Source: Rubrivivax sp.
GTDB taxonomy: Bacteria; Pseudomonadota; Gammaproteobacteria; Burkholderiales; Burkholderiaceae_C
Assembly: GCA_027485165.1 (NCBI GenBank)
Contig: JAIXRN010000057.1
Location: forward strand, 19,843-83,842
DNA length: 64,000 nt
Reading direction: 5' to 3'
The translations under genes were made by a program, and so were the position numbers. The notes beneath the pieces were generated by a model. That model did not search any database and had not been told where the DNA came from. It was given only the letters and a program-made list of their open reading frames with translations. Below are positions 16,940 to 26,107 of this stretch, one piece after another; the stretch's first letter is position 1, and each line of letters starts with the position of its first letter.

Positions 16940-18631
16940 TCAGTCGACTCGACGGGCCGACAGGCTGGCCGCAGCCGCTGCCACGCTGGGCACCAGGTTG
17001 TCGGCACCCAGATGGTCCACGAAGCCGGCGCGCTGCATCAGCGACAGCGGCTGTTCGTTCACGCGTGCAAGCATCACGCGCACGCCGCGGCGGCGCAGCA
17101 CGCGCAGCAGCTGTTCCAGCGCGTCCAGGCCCGATGTGTCCAGCGAAATCAGGCGGTGCAGGTCCAGCACCAGGGTGTGCGTGCCGGACGCCATCTGGTG
17201 CTGCAGTGCTTCGAGCTTGCCCACCGCGCCGAAGAACAGCGGGCCGAACAGTTCGAACACCTGCAGGCCTGCCGGCAGCGCGGCGGCCTGGTCAGCCGCC
17301 AGCGGCTGCACGCTGAACAGGTCGCTCATGCGCACGATGAAGAACACGCAGGCCAGCACCAGGCCCACTTCCACCGCCACCGTCAGGTCGAAGACCACGG
17401 TCAGGAAGAAGGTGCCCAGCAGGATCACGCGGTAAGGCAGGCTGAACTTGCGCAGGCGCGCGAATTCCCGCCATTCGCCCATGTTCCAGGCCACGAACAG
17501 CAGGATGCCGGCCAGCGCTGCCAGCGGGATGTGCAGCGCCAGCGGCGCGGCCAGCAGCACGACGGCCAGCAGGGTGAGCGCATGCACGATACCGGCCACC
17601 GGGCTGCTGGCACCGGCGCGCACGTTCGTCACCGTACGGGCGATGGTGCCAGTGGCCGGAATGCCGCCGAAGAAGGGCACGACGAAGTTCGCCACGCCCT
17701 GGGCCATCAGTTCCTGGTTCGGGTCGTGGCGGGGCAGCTCGGTCATGTTGTCGGCCACGCGCGCGCACAGCAGCGATTCGATCGCGCCCAGCAGCGCGAT
17801 GGTCAGCGTGGGGAAGAGCAGCAGCTTCACGGTGGCCCAGCTGAAGTCGGGCAGAGCAAAGCTGGGCAGGGTCTGCGGGATGCTGCCAAAGCGCGAGCCG
17901 ATGGTTTCCACCGGCAGCTTCAGCAGCAGTGCCAGCAGCGTGCACACCACCAATGCGATGACGGTGCCGGGCACATGCGCCGCGGCTCGCTTCAGCTTCT
18001 GCCAGCCCGTGGCCGGCGCCGTGGGCATGGCATAGGTCTTGGGCCAGAACACCACCAGGGCCAGGCTGGCCAGGCCGATGCCCAGCGCCGACCCCTGCAG
18101 CGTGCCGGCGTGGGCGGCCAGCATGTTGATCTGCGTGAAGAAGTCGGCCGGCAGCTTGGGCGTGCTCAGGCCGAACAGGTCTTTCACCTGCGACAGCGCG
18201 ATCAGCACCGCAATGCCGTTGGTGAAGCCGATGACGATGGGCAGCGGCACGTAGCGCACCAGGCCGCCCAGCCTGAACAGACCCATCAGGAACAGCAGCA
18301 CGCCGGCCATGGCGGTGCAGATCAGCAGGTTGGCCAGGCCGTAGCGTTCGACGATGCCGTAGACGATGACGATGAAGGCGCCCGCTGGCCCGCCGATCTG
18401 CACGCTGGACCCGCCCAGGGCCGATATCAGCAGCCCGGCGATGATGGCCGTGAACAGCCCCTGTTCCGGCTTCAGCCCGCTGGCGATGGCAAAGGCCATG
18501 GCCAGCGGCAAGGCCACCACGCCCACGGTGACGCCAGCGCCGATGTCGGCCAGTGCGCGCGGGCGGCTGTAGCCGCGCAGGTCGTCCAGCAGGCGGGGCC
18601 GGAAGCGGTGCAGCTTGGGCAAAGGCGGCAT
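16940..18631 (-). CDS. SulP-family anion transporter with STAS domain
   Basis: A 563-aa inner-membrane transporter with about 11-14 hydrophobic segments and the SulP hallmarks near the N-terminus (LRGYSRPRALADIGAGVTVGVVALPLAMAFAIASG) and PATGTIARTVTNVRAGASSPVAGI in the middle. The C-terminal STAS domain has LVLDLHRLISLDTSGLDALE. SulP proteins carry sulfate, bicarbonate or other anions; the sequence does not fix the substrate. In an organism with a CO2-fixing cycle a bicarbonate role is conceivable but is only a guess. Confidence 0.92.
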   Translation of the reverse strand: MPPLPKLHRFRPRLLDDLRGYSRPRALADIGAGVTVGVVALPLAMAFAIASGLKPEQGLFTAIIAGLLISALGGSSVQIGGPAGAFIVIVYGIVERYGLANLLICTAMAGVLLFLMGLFRLGGLVRYVPLPIVIGFTNGIAVLIALSQVKDLFGLSTPKLPADFFTQINMLAAHAGTLQGSALGIGLASLALVVFWPKTYAMPTAPATGWQKLKRAAAHVPGTVIALVVCTLLALLLKLPVETIGSRFGSIPQTLPSFALPDFSWATVKLLLFPTLTIALLGAIESLLCARVADNMTELPRHDPNQELMAQGVANFVVPFFGGIPATGTIARTVTNVRAGASSPVAGIVHALTLLAVVLLAAPLALHIPLAALAGILLFVAWNMGEWREFARLRKFSLPYRVILLGTFFLTVVFDLTVAVEVGLVLACVFFIVRMSDLFSVQPLAADQAAALPAGLQVFELFGPLFFGAVGKLEALQHQMASGTHTLVLDLHRLISLDTSGLDALEQLLRVLRRRGVRVMLARVNEQPLSLMQRAGFVDHLGADNLVPSVAAAAASLSARRVD

Positions 18632-18676
18632 CGTCGGATGATGCCAGCGCGGGCTTGCGCGGCCCTGAACGCCGCT

Positions 18677-20722
18677 TCAGCGGATGCGCAGGCCCGGCAC
18701 CGCGCCAGGCCAGGGTTCCAGCACGTAGACGCCTGGCACGGCTTTCTCGTCGGCGTGGCTGGCGGCCAGCACCATGCCTTCGCTGTTGCCGAACTTCATC
18801 TTGCGTGGCGCCAGGTTGGCCACCATCACGGTCAACTTACCGGTCAGTTCTTCGGGCTTGTAGTTCGCGGCAATGCCGCTGAAGACGTTGCGCGGTGCGG
18901 CCTCGCCCACGTCCAGCGTCAGGCGCAGCAGTTTGGTGCTGCCCTCAACAACCTCGGCCTTCAGGATCTTCGCGACGCGCAGGTCGACCTTGGCGAAGTC
19001 ATCGATGTGGATCACCGGGGCGATGGGCTCGCCGCCCGGGTGCGCGGGCGGCGCTTCTTCCACTGGCACGGGCATCAGGGCTTCCAGCTTCGCCGGGTCC
19101 ACGCGCTGCATCAGGTGCTGGTAGGCGCCGATGGCGTGGGCGCCCAGGGCGCGCTGGGCGTCGGCCCACTGCAGCGGCGCGATCTGCAGGAAGGCTTCCA
19201 CCTGCGCGGCCAGCGCCGGCAGCACGGGCTTCAGGTACAGGGTCAGCAGCCGGAAGGCTTCGATGCAGGTGCTGCACACGTCGTGCAGCACGGCCGCGGC
19301 ATCGGGCTGCTTGGCCAGTTCCCAGGGCTTGTGCTGGTCGACATAGGCATTCACGCGGTCAGCCAGGGCCATCACCTCGCGCAGGGCCTTGGCGAATTCG
19401 CGCTGGTCGAACAGTTCGGCAATGCTGTCGGCCGGGGCGCGCAGCGCGTCCAGCAGCATCCTGCCTTCCACCCCCAGGTCGGCGCTCAGCACCCCGCCGA
19501 AGCGCTTGCTGATGAAGCCGGCGCTGCGGCTGGCGATGTTGATGTACTTGCCCACCAGGTCGCTGTTGACGCGGGCGGCGAAGTCTTCGGGGTTGAAGTC
19601 CAGGTCTTCCACGCGTGCGGTCAGCTTGGCGCAGATGTAGTAGCGCAGCCATTCGGCGTTCAGGCCCAGTTCCAGGTAGCGCAGCGGGCTGATGCCGGTG
19701 CCGCGGCTTTTGCTCATCTTTTCGCCGCTGACCGTCAGGTGGCCGTGCACGTACACCCGGTCAGGCGTCTTGCGGCCGCTGAACTTCAGCATCGCCGGCC
19801 AGAACAGCGTGTGGAAGGTGACGATGTCCTTGCCGATGAAGTGGATCTGCTCCACCGCCGGGTCGGCCAGGTAGGCGTTCACGTCCAGGCCCAGCGCGGC
19901 AAAGCGCGCTTGCAGCGAAGCCAGGTAGCCCACCGGCGCGTCGAGCCAGACGTAGAAGTACTTGCCCGGCGCGTCGGGGATCTCGATGCCGAAATAGGGC
20001 GCTTCGCGGCTGATGTCCCAGTCGCCCAGCAGCGGCTTGCCGTGCTCGTCGCGCACGAACCATTCCTTGACCTTGTTCGCCACCTCGGGCTGCAGCCGGC
20101 CGTCCTGTGTCCAGCTTTCCAGGAAGGCCACGCAGCGCGGGTCGGACAGCTTGAAGAAGAAGTGCTCGCTGCTGCGCAAGACCGGCGTGGCCCCGCTGAG
20201 GGTGGAACGCGGGTTCTTCAGGTCGGTGGGCGCATAGACGGCGCCGCAGACTTCGCAGTTGTCACCGTACTGGTCGGCGCTGCCGCAGCGCGGGCATTCA
20301 CCCTTCACGAAGCGGTCGGGCAGGAACATGCCCTTGTCGGGGTCGAAGAGCTGTTCCACCACGCGGCTGGCGATCAGGTCGCCCGCCTTCAGGTCGCGGT
20401 AGATGGCCTGGGCCAGGGCGTGGTTTTCGGGCGCGTCGGTGCTGTGCCAGTGGTCGAAGGCGATGTGGAAGCCGTCGAAATAGGGCTTTCGGCCAGCGGC
20501 GATCTGGGCCACGAAGGCCTGGGGCGTGAGCCCGGCCTTTTCGGCCGCGATCATGATGGGTGCGCCGTGGGCGTCGTCGGCGCAGACGAAGTGCACTTCG
20601 GCGCCGCGCATGCGCTGGAAACGCACCCAGGTGTCGGCCTGGATGTATTCCATCACGTGCCCGATGTGCAGCGGGCCGTTGGCGTAGGGCAGGGCGGTGG
20701 TGACGAAGAGCTTGCGGGTCAT
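18677..20722 (-). CDS. metG: methionyl-tRNA synthetase
   Basis: A 681-aa class I aminoacyl-tRNA synthetase charging tRNA-Met. The HIGH motif is at residues 19-22 ([15 protein letters not shown]), zinc-binding Cys pairs follow ([18 protein letters not shown]), and the KMSKS loop ([12 protein letters not shown]) lies near residue 335. The C-terminal 100 residues form the tRNA-binding (EMAP/Arc1-like) dimerisation domain ([35 protein letters not shown]). The length and order are normal. Divergent from the LysR gene at 20830. Confidence 0.97.
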   Translation of the reverse strand: MTRKLFVTTALPYANGPLHIGHVMEYIQADTWVRFQRMRGAEVHFVCADDAHGAPIMIAAEKAGLTPQAFVAQIAAGRKPYFDGFHIAFDHWHSTDAPENHALAQAIYRDLKAGDLIASRVVEQLFDPDKGMFLPDRFVKGECPRCGSADQYGDNCEVCGAVYAPTDLKNPRSTLSGATPVLRSSEHFFFKLSDPRCVAFLESWTQDGRLQPEVANKVKEWFVRDEHGKPLLGDWDISREAPYFGIEIPDAPGKYFYVWLDAPVGYLASLQARFAALGLDVNAYLADPAVEQIHFIGKDIVTFHTLFWPAMLKFSGRKTPDRVYVHGHLTVSGEKMSKSRGTGISPLRYLELGLNAEWLRYYICAKLTARVEDLDFNPEDFAARVNSDLVGKYINIASRSAGFISKRFGGVLSADLGVEGRMLLDALRAPADSIAELFDQREFAKALREVMALADRVNAYVDQHKPWELAKQPDAAAVLHDVCSTCIEAFRLLTLYLKPVLPALAAQVEAFLQIAPLQWADAQRALGAHAIGAYQHLMQRVDPAKLEALMPVPVEEAPPAHPGGEPIAPVIHIDDFAKVDLRVAKILKAEVVEGSTKLLRLTLDVGEAAPRNVFSGIAANYKPEELTGKLTVMVANLAPRKMKFGNSEGMVLAASHADEKAVPGVYVLEPWPGAVPGLRIR

Positions 20723-20829
20723 GCCAGGATTTTAGGCGGCAGGGTTCATCATCGCGGGCTGCCACGTCCTCTGCCACTTCGCGTGCCTCTGCTTCCGCCA
20801 CTCCATCTGGCCCCGCCGGCCCACCCCGC

Positions 20830-21819
20830 GTGAACTTCATCGACGGCTACCGCTACCTCGTTGCCTTGCAGCAGCACCGCCACTTCGGGCGTGCAGCTGC
20901 CGCCAGCCACATCACGCAGCCCGCGCTGTCGAACGCGCTGCGCGCGCTGGAAGCGCATTTCGGCGTGGCCCTGGTGCGGCGCGGCCGGCAGTTCGAAGGC
21001 TTCACGGCCGAAGGCGAACAGGTGCTGGCCACCGCCCACCGCATGCTGCACGAACAGGAAGCGCTGCAGCAGCTGCTGAAGAGCCGCGCCACGCAGCCCC
21101 AGGGCCGGCTGCTGCTGGGCGCCGTGCCCACCGCGCTGCCGGTGGCGGCACGCTTTGCCAGCCGCCTGCTGGAACAGCACCCCGGGCTGCAGCCCGAACT
21201 GCGCAGCCTGACATCGCAAGACATCGAACAGGGCCTGGACACCCTGGCGCTGGACCTGGCACTGGGCTACATCGACCGCATGCGCGAACGCGCGCCGCAG
21301 CGGCTGCAGGCGCTGCCGCAGTACGTGGAACGCTACTACCTGCTGCAGCGGCAGGCGCCGCTGCCGGCGGCGGCGGCTGCAGGCCCGTTTCCGCCGCCTG
21401 CAGACGGTGCCCCGGCGCTGCAGCGCGGGCCGGCGCTGGCCTGGGCTGAAGCCGCGCAGCAGCCGCTGGCCCTGTTGTCGCCAGACATGCACAACCGCGC
21501 CATCGTCGACGGCATCTTTGCCGGCCTGGGCCTGAAGGTGCAGCCGGCTTTCGAGACCAATGCCGTGCTGGCCCTGCTGGCGGCCGTGCAGGCCGGGCAG
21601 CTGGCTGCTGTGCTGCCCGGTGCGCTGGTCAGCACCCTGGCCGGCCAGCCCGGCCTGCTGGCCCGGCCGCTGGTGCAGCCTGAAGCCACCACGCCCATCG
21701 GCTTCATGGTGCTGGCCGAAGCCCGCCACAGCCTGGCCCTGCAGGCGGCGCTGGCGCTGGCGAAAAGCCCGGCCTGGCTGGCCGAAGCACGCCAGCACAG
21801 CGGGGCGCTGCAGCCTTGA
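20830..21819 (+). CDS. LysR-type transcriptional regulator
   Basis: A 329-aa regulator with the N-terminal winged helix-turn-helix (QQHRHFGRAAAASHITQPALSNALRALEAHFG) and an effector-binding domain. It begins with GTG at 20830 and there is no better ATG. The HTH resembles the OxyR-like branch but there is no obvious pair of redox cysteines, so the effector is unknown. Divergent from metG and convergent with the Mpo1-like gene. Confidence 0.88.
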   Translation: MNFIDGYRYLVALQQHRHFGRAAAASHITQPALSNALRALEAHFGVALVRRGRQFEGFTAEGEQVLATAHRMLHEQEALQQLLKSRATQPQGRLLLGAVPTALPVAARFASRLLEQHPGLQPELRSLTSQDIEQGLDTLALDLALGYIDRMRERAPQRLQALPQYVERYYLLQRQAPLPAAAAAGPFPPPADGAPALQRGPALAWAEAAQQPLALLSPDMHNRAIVDGIFAGLGLKVQPAFETNAVLALLAAVQAGQLAAVLPGALVSTLAGQPGLLARPLVQPEATTPIGFMVLAEARHSLALQAALALAKSPAWLAEARQHSGALQP

Positions 21820-21827
21820 AATCCCAA

Positions 21828-21858
21828 CCTGGCGGCCCAGCCTGGGGGCCGCGCCAGG
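21828..21858. terminator. candidate hairpin between convergent lysR and mpo1-like genes
   Basis: CCTGGC pairs with GCCAGG and the inner GGCCC with GGGCC, separated by a 2-base bulge, around a short loop. It fills the gap between the two convergent stops; no U-run is present. Confidence 0.35.
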
Positions 21859-21860
21859 CT

Positions 21861-22406
21861 TCAGCGCGCGACCGGGTGTGCCAGGTTGCGCAACATGGTG
21901 GGGCCGGCGTGGCGTTCGATATCGGCCAGCAGCCCCTTGAACCAGCCCAGTGGTGCCAGGGCTTCCAGGGTGACGAACATCGGGCCCACCAGCAGGCCCA
22001 CCAGGTCGTCGGCGAATGCCGGCTTGCGGCCTTCGTAATAGTGGCCGACGAACTGCGCCATCCAGCCCAGTGCAAAGCTGCCCAGCCCCCAGGCCAGCCA
22101 CTGGCCCCAGGGCGCGCCTGACACCTGGTGCGCCAGCAGCAGCACCAGGCCCACGGCCGCCGTGGTGGCCGCGCCGATGCCCAGGTGCCCGCGCGTCAGG
22201 TACCAGGCCGCCGCCAGGCCGTAGACCAGCCAGGCCAGCGTCAGCGCCTGCCCGCCCACCATGAACTGGGCCCCGGCCAGCAGCACCCCGACACCGAACA
22301 CGATCATCGGCACGCCGACGAAGTGGGTGACGATGTTGCGCTGGTCGCGGTGGTATTCGGCGTATTGCTGCAGCAGGGTGCTGGCACTGCGAAACGGACT
22401 GGCCAT
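21861..22406 (-). CDS. Mpo1/DUF962-family membrane protein
   Basis: A 181-aa protein with several hydrophobic segments and conserved His positions (THFVGVPMIVFG near residues 27-38; FVGHYYEGRKPAF near 120-132). This is the DUF962 family, whose yeast member Mpo1 is a dioxygenase of 2-hydroxy fatty acid alpha-oxidation; the bacterial role is not established. The start at 22406 is supported by a strong Shine-Dalgarno (AAGGAGATCCACC before ATG on the minus strand). Divergent from dcd. Confidence 0.85.
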   Translation of the reverse strand: MASPFRSASTLLQQYAEYHRDQRNIVTHFVGVPMIVFGVGVLLAGAQFMVGGQALTLAWLVYGLAAAWYLTRGHLGIGAATTAAVGLVLLLAHQVSGAPWGQWLAWGLGSFALGWMAQFVGHYYEGRKPAFADDLVGLLVGPMFVTLEALAPLGWFKGLLADIERHAGPTMLRNLAHPVAR

Positions 22407-22500
22407 GGTGGATCTCCTTGCCAGCCCACTGTAGCGCGGGCTCCTAGAATCCGGCACTGCGGAAAGCGCCAAAACCACACGGGCCGGGGACCCACGTCAC

Positions 22501-23070
<570 letters not shown>

Positions 23071-23107
23071 AACCGGCGGGCAGCTGCGGCGTGACGGGCA
23101 CGCGGCT

Positions 23108-24025
23108 TCAGCCCGCCACCGGGCCCTGCGGTGCCAGCACCACGTCTTCGCTCTGCTTCAGCAAGCTCTTCAGCAAGGGCGGCTCAAAGCGGCGCTGCAG
23201 CGAGATCGCGAAGAAGGTTTCGTACAGGCCCGGCACCACGGCGTATTCCACCAGCCGGCCACTTTGCAGTTCGTCCTGCACCACGACCGTGGGCACCAGG
23301 GCCACGCTGTCTGAATCGCGTGCCAGCAGGCGCAGCAAAGCCATGTCGTCTGCTTCGGCCCGCAGCCGGTAGCGCACGCCGAACTGTTCACACAGCAGGT
23401 CGAAGCCGGCGCGGATGTCGCTGTCGCGGCCGGGCAGCAGCAGGGGCACGTCGCCCAGGTCCTGCGGAAAGCGGAATGCCGGCGCGCGGCGGCCGCGCGG
23501 CTTTCCCACCAGGCACACCGGCTGGCGCGCGATGCGCCGGCAGCGCCAAGGGTCTTCGGCGCTGGCGTGCACGCGGCGGTTGGACAGGATCACGTCCAGC
23601 GAATGGACGCGCAGCCGCCCCAGCAGTTCCAGCAGGGTGCCGGACTGCAGCACCAGTTCCACGTCGTCCCGCTGCAGCAGCGGGCGGATGAAGTTCTCCT
23701 GGAAGTTGCGCGACAGCGTGGCCACCGCACCGATGCGCAGCACCTGTCTTTCCTCGCGCCGGCCTTCGCGCAGCAGCGCCACCAGTTCGCTGCCGGAAGC
23801 GAAGATGCTGTCGGCATAGCCCAGCGCCAGCTGCCCGGCTTCGGTGAGCTTCAGTGTGCGGCCCACGCGCGCAAACAGCGGCTGGCCCAGCTGTTCTTCC
23901 AGCTGTCGGATCTGCTTGGACAACGCACTCTGCGACACGTGCAGCTTCTCGGCCGCCCGCGTCAGGTTGCCTTCCTTGGCCACGGCCCAGAAGTAGTGCA
24001 GGTGGTGGAAGTTCAGGCGCGACAT
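23108..24025 (-). CDS. LysR-type regulator (NhaR-like)
   Basis: A 305-aa regulator opening MSRLNFHHLHYFWAVAKEGNLTRAAEKLHVSQSALSKQI, which is the NhaR-like subgroup of LysR proteins. The effector domain is complete. It follows the CbbR-like regulator gene by 46 bases on the same strand, so meh, the CbbR-like gene and this gene probably form one leftward transcript. Its target is unknown; by position it may co-regulate the 3-HP genes. An upstream extension of the frame overlaps the neighbour and was not used. Confidence 0.88.
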   Translation of the reverse strand: MSRLNFHHLHYFWAVAKEGNLTRAAEKLHVSQSALSKQIRQLEEQLGQPLFARVGRTLKLTEAGQLALGYADSIFASGSELVALLREGRREERQVLRIGAVATLSRNFQENFIRPLLQRDDVELVLQSGTLLELLGRLRVHSLDVILSNRRVHASAEDPWRCRRIARQPVCLVGKPRGRRAPAFRFPQDLGDVPLLLPGRDSDIRAGFDLLCEQFGVRYRLRAEADDMALLRLLARDSDSVALVPTVVVQDELQSGRLVEYAVVPGLYETFFAISLQRRFEPPLLKSLLKQSEDVVLAPQGPVAG

Positions 24026-24071
24026 CGCATGCCTCGTGGGCGTGACCGTGGCCCCGGCGGCGGCCCGCCGT

Positions 24072-25004
24072 TCAGGCCGGGGCCTGCTGCCGGGGCCGCG
24101 CCACAGCCAGCGGGGCCGTGGGGTCCAGCCCCAGCAGCATCTCGCGGAAGGTGCGCGCCGAAGCCGACAGCCGCTTGTGCGTGCGGTGCAGCACGTACCA
24201 CTGGCGCACCACGGGAAAGCCTTCGACCGGCAGCACCACCAGGCAGCGCGCGAGCAGCTCGAGTTCGATGGTCTGTGCCGACACCACACCCAGGCCCAGC
24301 CCGGCACGCACGGCCTGCTTCAGCGCTTCGTTGGTGCCGAATTCGCAGCCCGGCCGGTACGTCACGCCATGGGCGGCGAAGTGGCGTTCCATCGCCGCAC
24401 GCGTGCCTGAGCCTGGCTCGCGCACCACCAGCGTTTCTTCGGCCACCTGCGCCAGGGTGACCGAAGCCTGCGCCGCCAGCGGGTGGCTGGGCGCGGCGAT
24501 CACCACCAGCGGGTTGTCCATGAAGTGCTGGGCCACCACGTCGGCGCTGTCGGGCGGGCGGCCGGTGATGGCCAGGTCGGTGCTGTTATCGGCCAGCGCC
24601 GAGAGCACGAATTCGCGGTTCGCCACCTGCAGGCTGACGCGCACGCCCGGGTAGCGGCGGTTGAAGTCGGCGATCAGGCTGGGCAGGAAGTAGTTGGCGG
24701 TGGACACCACGGCCAGCCGCAGCAGGCCGCGCTGCAGGCCGCGGAACTGGTCCATCGCGGCGTTCAGATCGGCCATGCGCGCCGCGATGTCGCGCGCATG
24801 TTCTTCCAGTTCATGGCCGGCTTCGGTCAGGAACATGCGCTTGCCCACTTGTTCCAGCAGCGGCAGGCCCACCTGTTCTTCCAGCTGCTTCATCTGCATC
24901 GACACCGCGGGCTGGGTCAGATGCATTTCGGTGGCGGCGCGCGAAATCGAACCGCAGCGTGCCACGGCTTCGAAGATCTTCAGGTGACGCAGGGTGATGT
25001 GCAT
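24072..25004 (-). CDS. LysR-type regulator, CbbR-like
   Basis: A 310-aa regulator. The N-terminus (MHITLRHLKIFEAVARCGSISRAATEMHLTQPAVSMQMKQ, then LEEQVGLPLLEQVGKRMFLTEAGHELEEHARDI) is close to what I recall for CbbR, the activator of Calvin-cycle operons in proteobacteria. The C-terminal effector domain (TNEALKQAVRAGLGLGVVSAQTIELEL) also fits. Here it lies 20 bases after meh and next to the 3-HP operon, not next to Rubisco genes. The start is the ATG at 25004; the frame upstream is a shadow of meh. That it regulates the 3-HP genes is inference from position and family. Confidence 0.87.
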   Translation of the reverse strand: MHITLRHLKIFEAVARCGSISRAATEMHLTQPAVSMQMKQLEEQVGLPLLEQVGKRMFLTEAGHELEEHARDIAARMADLNAAMDQFRGLQRGLLRLAVVSTANYFLPSLIADFNRRYPGVRVSLQVANREFVLSALADNSTDLAITGRPPDSADVVAQHFMDNPLVVIAAPSHPLAAQASVTLAQVAEETLVVREPGSGTRAAMERHFAAHGVTYRPGCEFGTNEALKQAVRAGLGLGVVSAQTIELELLARCLVVLPVEGFPVVRQWYVLHRTHKRLSASARTFREMLLGLDPTAPLAVARPRQQAPA

Positions 25005-25024
25005 GACGCGGGCCGCACCGGCAG

Positions 25025-25912
25025 CTAGCCCAGCGTGGCGCTGGCCAGCAGTGCTGCCTGCCCGTCGGGCCCCAGGGCCTGCAGGTTCACGGTGTCGCCT
25101 TCCGGCGTGCCCAGCAGGTGCACCGGCCCCAGGTCGAACAGCGGCGCCACGCCGCGGAAGCTGAAGGCCCGCACCGCCCGCGGGGTGGACTGCCGCACCA
25201 GCTGCAGCAGCAGCACGGCCGTCAGCGGGCCGTGCACCACCAGGCCCGGGTAGCCTTCCACCTGCTGGGCATAGGCACGGTCGTAGTGGATGCGGTGGGC
25301 GTTGAAGGTCAGGGCCGAAAAGCGGAACAGCAGCCGCGTGTCGGGCTGCACGCTGCGCTGCCAGCTGCTGGCTGGCGCAGGCGGCAGGGCGGCTGCCACG
25401 GGCGCCGGCACGGGCGCGCCGGCTTCGCGGTAGACGATGTCCTGCTGCTCTTCCAGGCACAGCTGCCCGTCCTGCAGGAAGCGGTAGGCCACGGTGACGA
25501 AGGCCAGCGCCCCGGTCTTGCCATGCTTGATGACAACCTTGTCGATGCGGCCTTCGCGCAGCGCCGGCACGCCCACGCGCAGCGGCTGGTGCACCTGGAT
25601 GCGGGCGCCGGCAAACATGCGCCGCGGGTAGGGGATGGGTGGCAGGAAGCCGCCGCGTTGCGGGTGGCCGTCGGCGTCCAGCCGGGCCTGTGGGGCCCGG
25701 GGCAGGAAGTGGAACCAGTGCCAGGGCAAGGGCAGGGCGTCGCCTGCCGCCAGAGCCGCGCCGGTCTCGTCCAGCATGGCCTGCGCGGCCTGGGCCTGCA
25801 CCCAGGACATCGGGTCGGCCACCTGTTCGGTGCGCCCGACCCAGGCGGAAAAGTCGACCTCGGCGCCGTTCGGCGTGGGGGTGGCGGGGTGTGATTCCGA
25901 GGCTTTTTCCAT
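25025..25912 (-). CDS. meh: mesaconyl-C4-CoA hydratase of the 3-hydroxypropionate bi-cycle
   Basis: A 295-aa double-hotdog hydratase of the HTD2/FAS1-like dehydratase family. Visible features are WHWFHFLP near residue 63, GGFLPPIPYPRRMFAGAR, and the second-half hot-dog motif HRIHYDRAYAQQVEGYPGLVVHGPLTA. In the second 3-HP cycle Meh hydrates mesaconyl-C4-CoA to (S)-citramalyl-CoA, the substrate of Mcl. The family assignment is from sequence; the specific substrate follows from the adjacent complete gene set. I chose the ATG at 25912 (MEKASES); a TTG at 25924 would add four residues. Divergent from smtA. Confidence 0.85.
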   Translation of the reverse strand: MEKASESHPATPTPNGAEVDFSAWVGRTEQVADPMSWVQAQAAQAMLDETGAALAAGDALPLPWHWFHFLPRAPQARLDADGHPQRGGFLPPIPYPRRMFAGARIQVHQPLRVGVPALREGRIDKVVIKHGKTGALAFVTVAYRFLQDGQLCLEEQQDIVYREAGAPVPAPVAAALPPAPASSWQRSVQPDTRLLFRFSALTFNAHRIHYDRAYAQQVEGYPGLVVHGPLTAVLLLQLVRQSTPRAVRAFSFRGVAPLFDLGPVHLLGTPEGDTVNLQALGPDGQAALLASATLG

Positions 25913-26107
25913 CAGCGATTCCAATGCTGGCTTCAGAAAGTCTGCATAAAGGCGCGGGATTCCACCCGGCTGCCAAAGCGCCCGGCGAATCTAACCTCAA
26001 AGCTGATGTGCAGGGCTGGCCACCGCCACCCGCGCATCTGACCCCGCTTGAGCCGTTCTTTCCGCCACCTGCCTGGCAGCGCCGCTGCCGGGTTTCCGGG
26101 ACTGCCT
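25913..26107. promoter_or_regulatory. divergent promoter region meh / smtA operon
   Basis: 195 bases between the two divergent starts; it should hold promoters for both the meh-lysR-lysR transcript and the smtA-mcr operon, and presumably the LysR binding site. I see a small dyad CAGA-aag-TCTG at 25934-25944 but no convincing CbbR-type TNA-N7-TNA pair and no clear -35/-10 hexamers. If the TTG at 26048 is the real smtA start the region is shorter. Confidence 0.45.

Noticed and set aside
17012..20833. 1273-codon plus-strand open frame across SulP and metG
   Set aside because: Antisense shadow of the SulP transporter and methionyl-tRNA synthetase; the product has no recognisable domain and the composition of a shadow frame.
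25913..26107. CbbR-type operator (TNA-N7-TNA) in the meh-smtA region
   Set aside because: I tried the candidate TNA triplets but none are paired at the right spacing; only a 4-bp dyad is present, which is expected by chance.
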